DNA from: Paenibacillus sp. EZ-K15
GTDB taxonomy: Bacteria > Bacillota > Bacilli > Paenibacillales > Paenibacillaceae
Reading direction: 5' to 3'
Assembly: GCF_002573715.1 (NCBI RefSeq)
Contig: NZ_PDHM01000018.1
Location: 270,000 to 333,999 of the forward strand
Length of the DNA stretch: 64,000 bases
The notes below the pieces were generated by a model. It made no database searches and had not been told where the DNA came from. It was given only the letters and a program-made list of their open reading frames with translations. Every line of letters begins with the position of its first letter. Positions within the stretch are counted from its first letter, which is position 1. The position numbers and the translations under genes are program-made. This document shows, one piece after another, positions 9,359-17,680 of the stretch.

Positions 9359-9653
9359 CACGGGTCTTCCCTTCGTCTTAAGAGTTAATTTTAACAAAAC
9401 ACATGCAACAACCCCGGCGTGGATGCATAAAAAACGTCTCATCTACCCCGGGGATAATCTGATATTTGTCCGTTTACCAACACTTGTGATCACACACAAT
9501 ATCTATATTATAAGAAATCGGCTGCTCCAAGTCTAATGGTCTTCCTATTTCTTGCAATTACCGGGAATATCTTTCTTCGTTCTGTCCACAATGTGATATA
9601 CTAATTGATTGGATATGTAAATCATTTCACAACGCATCGGGGGAGTATAGATC

Positions 9654-10724
9654 ATGAATCACTCAAGCGACGGTAGAATGGCCTTTGATCATTCGGATCG
9701 CAGAAGAACCATCTGGTTCATCACCATCTTCATCATCATTGCTGCAACAGGGCTAACCTACGTAAAATGGTGGCCTTATTACGATAAAGCGCTCAAAGCT
9801 ATTATGGAGCACAGCATTGGCTCCTCCATATTAGGCATGGACCCGGGCAATGCCGCGCCTTCTTGGCAAGCAGCCTGGGAATATGCGGTTATGTATTTTA
9901 AAGCAGTTTGGAAAGCGGCGGTGCTCGGAATCCTGCTCGGGACCTTGATCCAGTCACTGCTGCCCTCCCAGTGGCTGCTCCGCGTACTTGGCAAAACCAC
10001 CTTCGGCAGCACGGCGATTGGAGGAATCGCCTCCATTCCGGGCATGATGTGCTCCTGCTGCGCAGCACCAATCGCGATCGGTCTGCGTAAGAAAAAGGTG
10101 TCCGTAGGCTCCGCCCTCGCGTTCTGGATCGGTAACCCGACCATCAATCCGGCGACACTCGTGTTTATGACGTTTGTTTTGTCATGGAAATTCACCGCGC
10201 TGCGTTTGATCTTCGGCATCATTCTGACCTTTGGCGTCAGCTACTTGGCTAACCGCTTTGCCAAAGAGGCGAATCCAGTAGAGATTGACGCGCCAGAGAG
10301 CACTGAACAACTCGATGAACGTCCACTGTGGAAACGCTGGTTCGCCAGCATCGGTCATATGATTATTCGGGTGGTTCCGGCTTATTTTATCGCTGTGCTT
10401 CTCCTTGGCGCCCTGCAAGTGTGGATGTTCCCTCATTTGGGAGCTGCTGCTGGAAACACGCTGCTGGCCGTCATTTTCTTCTCCGTGATGGGAATGCTGT
10501 TTGTCATTCCAACCGCAGCGGAAATCCCGATCATTCAGGCCTTTATGGCCGCGGGCCTCGGAGCGGGCCCGGCCGCAGCGCTGCTTCTGACGCTGCCGGC
10601 CATCAGTCTTCCGTCCCTTCTCATGGTGAGACGCTCATTCCCGAGGAACGTCATGTGGTTTGTTGTTGCTGCCGTGGTCCTGCTTGGAATTATATGCGGT
10701 ATAGCGGGAATGCTGATCCTGTAG
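9654..10724 (+). CDS. Predicted permease (ArsP_1/DUF318, YraQ-like) with CSCC motif
   Basis: Membrane protein of 356 residues with about eight hydrophobic segments. The core pieces IPGMMCSCCAAPIAIGLRKKK and FWIGNPTINPATLVF are the two mirrored halves of the PF03773 permease family; some members export trivalent organoarsenicals through a cysteine pair. The CSCC cluster in a membrane loop suggests binding of a soft thiophile such as As or Se. It is transcribed divergently from selD-mnmH with a 295-nt shared upstream region, which raises selenium as a possible substrate, but that is inference. A CGGGGGAGT ribosome binding site precedes the ATG. Confidence 0.88.
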   Translation: MNHSSDGRMAFDHSDRRRTIWFITIFIIIAATGLTYVKWWPYYDKALKAIMEHSIGSSILGMDPGNAAPSWQAAWEYAVMYFKAVWKAAVLGILLGTLIQSLLPSQWLLRVLGKTTFGSTAIGGIASIPGMMCSCCAAPIAIGLRKKKVSVGSALAFWIGNPTINPATLVFMTFVLSWKFTALRLIFGIILTFGVSYLANRFAKEANPVEIDAPESTEQLDERPLWKRWFASIGHMIIRVVPAYFIAVLLLGALQVWMFPHLGAAAGNTLLAVIFFSVMGMLFVIPTAAEIPIIQAFMAAGLGAGPAAALLLTLPAISLPSLLMVRRSFPRNVMWFVVAAVVLLGIICGIAGMLIL

Positions 10725-10858
10725 GCCCAACTCCAACTTTTTCGATTATCTTTTCAATTTTTATTTTTTCTTAAGGTAAACCCTTGGCTTATCTGGTAAA
10801 GTGATTAAAGAATGAACCAACTCATTATTACATGCAGTCGAAGGGAGTCAATCATTAA

Positions 10859-12043
10859 ATGAAAGATAACGATTTGCAGCCACACCATCCGGGGCAACCC
10901 GAGGATGAACTAGGACAAGCCCAAGAGAAAGAGAATAACCAACAAGATCCGGGCAGCTTGTCTAATGAAGAAGAAAGAATAGATTCAACCTATCCTGAGT
11001 CGATCGAGCTTCACAAGGATGAGAACGAACAGCCTTCGCTCATGCATCCAGCAGGGGATCAACCGCTTTACGATGAACAGTCTCCTGCAGGAGGCGGCGG
11101 CAACGGAAGCAAAGGTTGGATGATCGCTTCGCTGGTATTGGCGGCAGCGTTAATCGTCGTCCTGATTGTCCCTCCGTTTGCCAAGGGATCCGGCAATGAA
11201 GCTATAGCTAAAGTCAATGACGTTAACATTACCAAGGATAATCTGTACAACGAGCTTGTCAGCGCAGGCGGTAAACAAACACTCAATTCCATGATCACAG
11301 AGGAATTGATTCAGCAGGAGCTGAAGAAGAAATCCATTACGGTGACCGATGCTGACGTAAATAAAGAAGTGGATGCCTTGAAGGGAAGTTTCCCGTCCGA
11401 GGATCAATTCAATTCGGCTCTGCAGCAATCCGGCATGACGCTCGACGACCTGAAGGAGCAAACCAAAACCCAGGTCGAGCTCAAAAAACTGATGGCCGAC
11501 AAAATCAAAGTAACCGATGAAGAAGTTAAAGAAATCTACGACCAAAACAAAGAAAGCTTCGCTACTCCTGAGCAAGTTCGCGCTTCCCACATCCTGGTTG
11601 AAACCAAGGAAGAAGCTGAAGCCATCGTGAAGCAATTGAAGGAAGGCGCCGACTTTGCAGCGATTGCAAAAGAGAAGAACCAAGATGCTACGAAGGAAAC
11701 CGGCGGCGACCTGGACTTCTTCGGACGCGGCCAGATGGACCCTGCATTTGAAGAAGCAGCGTTCAAATTGAAGAAGGGTGAAATCAGCGACCCGGTGAAG
11801 AGTTCCTTCGGTTACCACATCATCAAGGTTACCGATCGTAAAGCAGCAACGAACCCTACCCTGGAAGATAAGAAAGAAGAAATTCGCAGTCAGCTTGAGA
11901 ACCAGAAGGTTTACTCCGAATCCACAGCCTATATTCAAGAGCTGAAGGATAAAGCAACCATCACCAATACGCTGGAAGAAACTCCGGCTGAAACGCCAGC
12001 AGATCCTGCAGCGGAAACACCAGAAGCACCTGCTGCACCTTAA
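10859..12043 (+). CDS. Membrane-anchored parvulin-type peptidyl-prolyl isomerase (PrsA/SurA-like foldase)
   Basis: Folding factor for secreted proteins on the outer face of the membrane. The layout is a cytoplasmic acidic, Gln/Pro/Glu-rich tail (about 1-80), one membrane anchor (about 90-108), a SurA-type helical chaperone region (about 115-235), a PpiC rotamase domain (about 238-335, with ASHILVETKEEAE, GGDLDFFGRG and FGYHIIKV), and a Pro/Ala/Glu-rich tail. Classical PrsA is a lipoprotein; this one has no lipobox and is held by a transmembrane helix instead, a form common in Paenibacillus. The ATG follows a GGGAG site, and a strong terminator ends the unit. Confidence 0.92.
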   Translation: MKDNDLQPHHPGQPEDELGQAQEKENNQQDPGSLSNEEERIDSTYPESIELHKDENEQPSLMHPAGDQPLYDEQSPAGGGGNGSKGWMIASLVLAAALIVVLIVPPFAKGSGNEAIAKVNDVNITKDNLYNELVSAGGKQTLNSMITEELIQQELKKKSITVTDADVNKEVDALKGSFPSEDQFNSALQQSGMTLDDLKEQTKTQVELKKLMADKIKVTDEEVKEIYDQNKESFATPEQVRASHILVETKEEAEAIVKQLKEGADFAAIAKEKNQDATKETGGDLDFFGRGQMDPAFEEAAFKLKKGEISDPVKSSFGYHIIKVTDRKAATNPTLEDKKEEIRSQLENQKVYSESTAYIQELKDKATITNTLEETPAETPADPAAETPEAPAAP

Positions 12044-12053
12044 ACGTTAGTCC

Positions 12054-12085
12054 AAGCCCCTACCCTTGCGGTAGGGGCTTTTTTT
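12054..12085 (+). terminator. Terminator of the foldase gene
   Basis: Perfect 11-bp stem AAGCCCCTACC / GGTAGGGGCTT with a five-base loop and seven T. Confidence 0.95.
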
Positions 12086-12103
12086 ATGCGAAATAAAAAG
12101 TTC

Positions 12104-12132
12104 TTTAAACCCCAGGGAAAACATGTTAGAAT
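12104..12132 (+). promoter_or_regulatory. Sigma-A promoter of the LytTR gene
   Basis: TTTAAA, 17 nt, TAGAAT, ending 43 nt before the start codon at 12176. Confidence 0.5.
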
Positions 12133-12175
12133 GTAAGCGTTATCAAATGTTGATCTTGGAAAAGGGGGAAGCAGA

Positions 12176-12520
12176 ATGATGAAGCACGTATCGGAATCCC
12201 GCAACATGTATGAGGACTTCGTGGTGGAGACAGACATTCTGTTCTTTAAAACCGGATCGCACGGTTTGGTCAGCTTTCACGGCAGAAACTATAATATTAA
12301 AAAGAGAATGACTGCCGAAAAAATCGCATCCCTGCTCTCCGGTAAACAGTTCTATCATGTCGGCGGAAACTGCTACGTCAATGTAGACAAAATCACGACG
12401 GTAGAACAAGGCATCGTTTACTTTGGGGAGAAGGCACCTTCTGCTAAACATCTTCGGATTCCGAGATGGAAGCAAGAGTCACTCAAGCGCCTTGTCGCTG
12501 AAGTAAAACAGCCTGTTTGA
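12176..12520 (+). CDS. Stand-alone LytTR DNA-binding domain protein
   Basis: Small protein of 114 residues that is almost entirely one LytTR domain. DILFFKTGSHGLVSFHG and FYHVGGNCYVNVDKI match the pattern of the ten-stranded LytTR fold, where the latter is usually an F-x-R-x-H-R-S-Y-x-V-N element, and LRIPRWKQESLKRLV matches the closing helix. There is no receiver domain and no kinase gene beside it, so any signal must come from another route. AAAGGGGGAA lies before the ATG; a second ATG follows directly, so either may be used. It is a single-gene unit between a promoter and a terminator. Targets are unknown. Confidence 0.8.
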   Translation: MMKHVSESRNMYEDFVVETDILFFKTGSHGLVSFHGRNYNIKKRMTAEKIASLLSGKQFYHVGGNCYVNVDKITTVEQGIVYFGEKAPSAKHLRIPRWKQESLKRLVAEVKQPV

Positions 12521-12557
12521 GAGCAGCGCTCTCTTCAGAATCAGGCGTCAAACACAG

Positions 12558-12594
12558 AAGATCCCGTATCCGTTAACCGGAAGCGGGATCTTTT
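12558..12594 (+). terminator. Terminator of the LytTR gene
   Basis: AAGATCCCG / CGGGATCTT stem with an inner TCCG / CGGA helix, followed by TTTTGGTTT. It lies between converging genes and may also act on the minus strand. Confidence 0.8.
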
Positions 12595-12605
12595 GGTTTG
12601 CAGGG

Positions 12606-13499
12606 TTAAAGCTTCAGTTTTTTAGCATTGACGATGTACAGATGCTTCAGCGGCATTGCACCGTTTCTGTACTTCCGGGCACCGGATTCAAACAGAACGT
12701 ACAGATCATTACCCCGCATCGCAATATTCTCGGACATCGGAGGCATCGTCAGCGGCGTAGCTGCAGCCTTTCCCGATGTTCCACGAGTATATATGAGCAA
12801 TTTGCTTGCATTGTTGCGACCGCAGGATTGGCTGTACACAACGCGTGATTTCGTCACGACCGCCCCTTGTATACGGTCAGGTGTACTCCATGTATAGGTC
12901 GCCTTCCGATTCGACGGGAAACCGTCGCTGGACGTCAATGGATAACCTCGCAGTTTGCCCTTAGGTCCCGGCGCACACTGTTTGCCTCCTTGATCCTCAC
13001 CATCCATATATTCGCCAATCCATAGAATGCCGTCTGAATACGTGGCATAGGATGCTTTATGGCCGAGCGCATATGGAGTCATGACAATATTGCTGTAATC
13101 TTTCTTGCTGCTAATTGTACTCAGCGGAATTTTGTACACTTTTTTGCCGGATGCTACCCACAGATGTTTTTTGCTAACCGCAAGCCCTCCGACATGCCCG
13201 GTATGCTTTTTGCTGCCGCTCTCATACAAATAGAGTGTTTTGATACGTTTGCTGGTTTTGCTGCTTGTAATCGAGATGCTGCTGGCTTGATTGCTGTCCT
13301 TTTTGCCCCAATAATGCGAGATAATAATCCAGTTCTTGCTCGGAACGAGAGCCAGTCCTTGCGGAATCCACTCCTTGGTCCCGGAGTAACCAGGAATGGG
13401 AGCGCCCTTTTTGCTGATATCGAAAAACTTTTTGTACTTCGAGCTGGCTGCTTCGACCTCTCCGGGATGAACAAGCCCGCTTAAGCTGAAGATCAGCAC
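12606..13499 (-). CDS. Secreted protein of unknown function (likely beta-propeller-like), 5' end probably frameshifted
   Basis: The mature part is rich in Ser, Lys, Gly and aromatic residues with repeated short strands (WIPQGLALVPSKNWIIISHY, HVGGLAVSKKHLWVASGKKVYKI, GILWIGEYMDG), suggesting a beta-propeller-like secreted protein; I know no function. The longest open frame begins with GTG at 13499 and encodes a hydrophobic stretch ending in VEAAS, but it lacks the basic N-terminus of a signal peptide. In the frame shifted by one base, a GTG at 13549 with AGAGG 10 nt upstream encodes VSKRQGTN, and the main frame continues upstream of 13499 as RYAFLLLSLVLIFS. Together they would make a normal signal peptide. 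One base appears to be missing near 13520-13535. Confidence 0.7.
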   Translation of the reverse strand: MLIFSLSGLVHPGEVEAASSKYKKFFDISKKGAPIPGYSGTKEWIPQGLALVPSKNWIIISHYWGKKDSNQASSISITSSKTSKRIKTLYLYESGSKKHTGHVGGLAVSKKHLWVASGKKVYKIPLSTISSKKDYSNIVMTPYALGHKASYATYSDGILWIGEYMDGEDQGGKQCAPGPKGKLRGYPLTSSDGFPSNRKATYTWSTPDRIQGAVVTKSRVVYSQSCGRNNASKLLIYTRGTSGKAAATPLTMPPMSENIAMRGNDLYVLFESGARKYRNGAMPLKHLYIVNAKKLKL

Positions 13500-13743
13500 T
13501 AAGCTAAGCAGGAGAAATGCATAACGTTGGTTCCCTGTCGTTTACTCACAATCAATACACCTCTCTTCCCTCGTCATAATCTATAACGGTATGATTTTCA
13601 CCTTGCTTACCTACTTAAATGTAATGTATTCTGGTCTGGTTGTACCCGATGATCGATAGGGATGCAATGGTATGATCCTACCCCCAACGCGCCCCATATT
13701 ATGGTAATATCAAATCTAAAGCTTATGAACATAGAGAGGATGA

Positions 13744-14520
13744 TTGCGCATCGGTCCCTATTTTGATCCGAGATATCCGGAAGTTTTTACTGCTTTCTCC
13801 ATTGAACATTGGATAGCCATTATGGTATTTATCGCCCTTGGCTCGCTATTGTACCTGTTCAGGACTACAATCGCCTCCAAGCCTTCTTTGCAAAAGACCG
13901 TGAGGTGGGGGCTGCTTGCTGCACTTTCGTTACCCGAAGCCTCCCTTCATATCTGGTATGCGTCAACGGGAATATGGGACCCTGCCACTTCGCTTCCATT
14001 GGAATTGTGCAGCTTGACCCTGTTTCTCTCCATCGCCATCCTGCTTACGGATGAACGCCGTCTATATCCGTTGGTTTACTTTGCCGGAATCGGAGGGGCC
14101 TTACAAGCTATATTAACCCCCAATCTGGGTTACCCTTTCCCACACTTCCGGTTCTTTCATTTCTTCGTCGTCCATATCGCGATCATATTGACGGCATTGT
14201 ACATGACATGGGTCCGCGGATACCGTCCAACCTGGAAATCCATTGCCTTGACGATGGTCTTCCTGAACGTATCCGCAGTCGTTGTCGGTCTGGTCAACCT
14301 CGCTGTCGGCTCGAACTATATGTTCCTGATGCGCAAGCCGGACACCGCTTCGCTGCTGGACCTGCTGGGACCGCATCCCGTATACATCCTCGTTGAGGAG
14401 CTCATCGCACTCGCGCTGTTTATCCTTACGTATATCGCCTTTTTTGTCATTCCGGATCGCCTGAAACGCAGTCGCCGCCCTAAACAGGAACCAACGACTT
14501 TTTCTTCGGCTGACAGTTGA
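13744..14520 (+). CDS. YwaF/TIGR02206 family integral membrane protein
   Basis: Polytopic membrane protein of 258 residues with about seven hydrophobic segments and the family-typical charged or aromatic motifs HIWYASTGIWDPATSLPLELCSL, NLGYPFPHFRFFHFFVVH and PHPVYILVEE. It belongs with Bacillus YwaF and the eukaryotic TMEM164 proteins. Some relatives are thought to act on lipids, but the bacterial role is not known. The start is TTG with GAGAGG close upstream; a nearer ATG is out of frame and stops after eight codons. It is a single-gene unit ending at a strong hairpin. Confidence 0.85.
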   Translation: MRIGPYFDPRYPEVFTAFSIEHWIAIMVFIALGSLLYLFRTTIASKPSLQKTVRWGLLAALSLPEASLHIWYASTGIWDPATSLPLELCSLTLFLSIAILLTDERRLYPLVYFAGIGGALQAILTPNLGYPFPHFRFFHFFVVHIAIILTALYMTWVRGYRPTWKSIALTMVFLNVSAVVVGLVNLAVGSNYMFLMRKPDTASLLDLLGPHPVYILVEELIALALFILTYIAFFVIPDRLKRSRRPKQEPTTFSSADS

Positions 14521-14540
14521 AGAAAGAGTCCTATAAATAT

Positions 14541-14600
14541 AAAGCGTATGGATTGTAAACGCCCTGTGTATTCGGGTGCCGCAATCCATACGCTTTTTTT
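14541..14600 (+). terminator. Bidirectional terminator between converging genes
   Basis: Perfect 15-bp stem (AAAGCGTATGGATTG / CAATCCATACGCTTT) with a 26-nt loop. Seven T follow on the plus strand; A/T-rich sequence on the other side lets it also end the mutarotase transcript. Confidence 0.85.
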
Positions 14601-14624
14601 CGGGGAAAAGCCTAGTTTAGATCC

Positions 14625-15617
14625 TTAATCCTTAAGATACAGCCTGGAGGTTGCTTCCCAAATTTCGCCCGGAGCCAAACCGAACAGGCCGATATCGTCA
14701 GCGGGCAAGTCCACGTTCGGCGCATTCACCAGGTTGATCTGTGGTTCGGGACAGAAGAACTTCCGGGATGCCTTGTTGTTCCATACCATCCACTGCTTAT
14801 ACGAATTGCCGACATCATAAACGAACGTTTTACCAAGCTTGGTATCCGTCAGTTCCATGCGGTTTCTGCCGTTTTGCGGAACGGCCGTGTAATGGTTGTC
14901 CATCGAATCGAAATAAGGATTAACGCCGCTTGTCCGAAGCAGTTCTTCTTCTGGCGTCAGAGTCTGGAATTTGCCAGTCGGCAGCATCCGCTCACTCATT
15001 TCCCACCGCTGGCCCATGGTAATTCTCACGACGCAGTTATCCGCCATGCTCTCAGGTGCAAACGGAGCGTTGATCGCCGTGTGGAAGGCTAGCAGGCACG
15101 GCATGCTGCCGGTACCCTGATTACGGATAAACACATGCTGGGCCAATCCATCCTGATTCAGTGTATAGCGAAGCCGGAAGGTGAACCGGTGCGGAAGCAT
15201 GGCATATACGGGATGATTCTCATCAATGGTGACCGAAACCACCACGTAGCTTTCAGCCTCGCTGCTGCCATACTCCTCCACACTCCAGGGAATCGTATGT
15301 AAAAAGCCATGGAGGTGGTTGCCCGTCTCTTCTTCATTGATTGGGAACTGATAGGTTTGTCCATTCCATGGAAACCGGCCGTCCTCATAACGGTTAGGCG
15401 GAAAGAGAACAGGAATGCCGTGAACGCCCGGATTGGATTTGAATGCTTCCATCTCGCCTGCTTCCGGTTCGCGGAGGAACCGGTAACCGCTTTCGTTATC
15501 CCTAAAAGCGATGAGATTGCCTCCGATTTCGGGCAATATCGCCGCTTCGTAAGGGCCGTGCTGGAGCCAAACCGCGCGCTCTCCGTGATATGATCCTTCA
15601 TACGCTTGGTGGTTCAT
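14625..15617 (-). CDS. Aldose 1-epimerase (galactose mutarotase-like) family protein
   Basis: Cytosolic sugar mutarotase fold of 330 residues. It keeps the usual landmarks: the glycine-rich start LPEIGGNLIAF, GIPVLFPPNRYEDGRF, the catalytic His region NHLHGFLH (about 107-114), the second His in LAFHTAINAPF, and the acidic residue near the C-terminus in CPEPQINLVNAPN. The sugar cannot be told. It stands alone on the minus strand between two converging units and the glp genes. Confidence 0.9.
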   Translation of the reverse strand: MNHQAYEGSYHGERAVWLQHGPYEAAILPEIGGNLIAFRDNESGYRFLREPEAGEMEAFKSNPGVHGIPVLFPPNRYEDGRFPWNGQTYQFPINEEETGNHLHGFLHTIPWSVEEYGSSEAESYVVVSVTIDENHPVYAMLPHRFTFRLRYTLNQDGLAQHVFIRNQGTGSMPCLLAFHTAINAPFAPESMADNCVVRITMGQRWEMSERMLPTGKFQTLTPEEELLRTSGVNPYFDSMDNHYTAVPQNGRNRMELTDTKLGKTFVYDVGNSYKQWMVWNNKASRKFFCPEPQINLVNAPNVDLPADDIGLFGLAPGEIWEATSRLYLKD

Positions 15618-15750
15618 CGGGTCATCTCTCCTCTCAAGTGTGAACGTATATAGATTATCATACCAATGCCCTTAACTTCTATATTTGAGGAGGGATAGTC
15701 ATCCGAGTCATTCGCCCCCCTCACTCCGTTTGTTTAAAATTATATACCGG

Positions 15751-17481
15751 TTAAGACGAAAGTTTCGTTTTAGAAGAGTTTTGCAGAATTGGAGCCGGGG
15801 CCGATTGTTCGCTTGCTGCCGGCTGTGTGGCCGAGACCAGCTCCTCCTCCAGTTCCTTCGTGTATTCGAGCGTCTGCTGCTCGCTCCAACCCAGTACGGT
15901 AGCCATATAATCGATCACAGGCAACTTCCATTTTCTTGTCCAATCGATATGAAATAACAGGGAACCTGTGCGACGGATAAAAAAGTCGGCCGGCTTCGCT
16001 GCCATCTCATGCTGAATCGCATACATCAGCGGAACCAGCACCGATACCGGAAGCGCCGCTGCTTCCGCCTGTTCGGAGCCCTCCTTGGCCAAGCAGAACA
16101 ATTCCGACACGTTGGAGCCGTACGTTCGCGCCCACTGCTCGGCGAGCTTACGGTCAATTCCTTGCGCTGCGCCGATCTCCGCCTGCTTGCGGACAAAATC
16201 AGGGAATTGGGCAGATCCGCCAACCTGACCGCCGGAAATCGGCAGATTCTTCGTTACGCAGGCACCATACGCTTTCCCGCCGCTCTCTTGGATCCGTTTC
16301 GCAACCAGGTCGACGACGGTGCCGGCCATTTTACGATAGCCGGTCAGCTTCCCTCCGGCAATGGTAATCAGGCCGGACGGGGACTCCCAAATTTCATCCT
16401 TGCGTGAAATTTCGGACGGGCTTTTGCCTTCCTCCAGAATCAGGGGCCGGACTCCCGCCCATCCCGATTCAACGTCTGCCGGGCTTAGCTTCACGCCAGG
16501 GAACATGTAATGAATGGCTTTCAATATATAATCCCGGTCCTCCACCGTGATCAAGGGACGTACGGGATCAGCCTTGTAGACCGTATCGGTTGTTCCCACA
16601 TAGGTCTTCCCGTCACGAGGAATAGCAAACACCATTCGGCCGTCAGGTGTATCGAAGTACACCGCCTGACGCAGCGGGAACTTGGATTGATCGATGACCA
16701 GATGAACCCCTTTGGTCAGCTGAAGCATTTTCCCCTTCTTGGACTTATCTATTTCGCGCACCTGATCCACCCAGGGCCCTGTCGCATTTACGATTTTGGT
16801 TCCGGATACGGACTCGGTCTCACCACCCAGCATATCCCGCACGGTGATACCGGTGATTCGTCCATTCGCATCATAATTCAATGATTCGGCCTTCGCGTAA
16901 TTGAACAGAACCGCCCCTCTGGCGGCTGCCTCCTTCATGACCTCCAGCGTCAGCCTGGCATCGTCCGTCCGGTATTCCACATAATAACCGCCGCCCTTAA
17001 GGCCCTCCTGCTTCAGAAGCGGCTCCCGCTTCAGCGTCTCGGATGCAGACAGCATGGAACGCCGTTCCCCCCGCTTTACGCCGGCCAAGAAATCATACAC
17101 CATCAGCCCGATGGAGGTGCTGAACCTCCCAAAGGTGCCCCCCCGGTGTATCGGCAGGAGCATCCACTCCGGCGTGGTAACATGCGGCCCATTCTCATAC
17201 ACAACAGCCCGTTCTTTGCCGACTTCGGCCACCATGCCGACTTCAAACTGCTTCAAGTACCGCAGTCCGCCATGCACCAGCTTGGTCGAACGGCTGCTCG
17301 TTCCTGCGGCAAAATCCTGCATCTCGACCAACAAAACCGACATCCCGCGCGTGACCGCATCCAGCGCAATCCCCGCACCGGTTATACCGCCGCCGATAAC
17401 GATCAGATCAAAGGTTCCCTCTGCAATTTCTTGAAATCGATGCCTGCGGTACAAACTTGAAAACGACTGTGCCTGCTTCAC
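15751..17481 (-). CDS. glpD: Aerobic glycerol-3-phosphate dehydrogenase GlpD
   Basis: Membrane-associated FAD enzyme that oxidises sn-glycerol 3-phosphate to dihydroxyacetone phosphate and feeds electrons to menaquinone. The FAD motif is VIGGGITGAGIALDAV (about 28-43), followed by SSRSTKLVHGGLRYLKQ, the DAO fold core NATGPWVDQVR, FAIPRDGKTYVGTTDT and ITIAGGKLTGYRKMA. At 576 residues it is slightly longer than Bacillus GlpD. The start is GTG with GGAGG 8 nt upstream. It lies downstream of glpK, separated by a leader terminator and its own promoter, so its expression can be set apart from that of glpK. Confidence 0.97.
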   Translation of the reverse strand: MKQAQSFSSLYRRHRFQEIAEGTFDLIVIGGGITGAGIALDAVTRGMSVLLVEMQDFAAGTSSRSTKLVHGGLRYLKQFEVGMVAEVGKERAVVYENGPHVTTPEWMLLPIHRGGTFGRFSTSIGLMVYDFLAGVKRGERRSMLSASETLKREPLLKQEGLKGGGYYVEYRTDDARLTLEVMKEAAARGAVLFNYAKAESLNYDANGRITGITVRDMLGGETESVSGTKIVNATGPWVDQVREIDKSKKGKMLQLTKGVHLVIDQSKFPLRQAVYFDTPDGRMVFAIPRDGKTYVGTTDTVYKADPVRPLITVEDRDYILKAIHYMFPGVKLSPADVESGWAGVRPLILEEGKSPSEISRKDEIWESPSGLITIAGGKLTGYRKMAGTVVDLVAKRIQESGGKAYGACVTKNLPISGGQVGGSAQFPDFVRKQAEIGAAQGIDRKLAEQWARTYGSNVSELFCLAKEGSEQAEAAALPVSVLVPLMYAIQHEMAAKPADFFIRRTGSLLFHIDWTRKWKLPVIDYMATVLGWSEQQTLEYTKELEEELVSATQPAASEQSAPAPILQNSSKTKLSS

Positions 17482-17550
17482 AATGAATCCCTCCCAGTAT
17501 GATTTACCCTGTTTTTATCTATCGTTACCCTTCCAATGAAAAAAGACAGC

Positions 17551-17619
17551 AAAAAAGAGACCACGAAACGCGCAGTAACAAACCCCATATCATGAGGTAT
17601 TCCGCGCCTAGTGGTCTCT
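17551..17619 (-). promoter_or_regulatory. glpD leader terminator/antiterminator (GlpP-type)
   Basis: In the glpD leader the minus strand forms AGAGACCAC / GTGGTCTCT plus an inner GCGC / GCGC helix, followed by CTTTTTTGC and a second T-run. It begins about 27 nt after the predicted start of transcription and ends about 70 nt before the glpD start codon. In Bacillus subtilis an equivalent terminator in the glpD leader is overcome by GlpP with glycerol 3-phosphate. No glpP is in this window, so assignment to GlpP is by position and structure only. The hairpin may also end read-through from glpK. Confidence 0.7.
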
Positions 17620-17652
17620 CCAAGTCTCCAGACATATATTCACTTATTGATT

Positions 17653-17680
17653 ATTATACCATAGAAAATGCTAATGAAAA
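17653..17680 (-). promoter_or_regulatory. Predicted glpD promoter inside the end of glpK
   Basis: On the minus strand TTTTCA, 16 nt, TATAAT. The -35 overlaps the last codons of glpK, and transcription would begin just before the leader hairpin. Confidence 0.5.

Noticed and set aside
8306..9442. SelD as a selenocysteine-containing protein, or with the longer N-terminus starting at 9442
   Set aside because: The active-site codon is TGC (Cys). The 28 extra residues lack family similarity, and the ATG at 9358 has a ribosome binding site.
11150..11938. 262-residue minus-strand frame opposite the foldase gene
   Set aside because: It is a shadow of the peptidyl-prolyl isomerase gene, has Phe/Leu-rich low-complexity composition, no ribosome binding site and no family motif.
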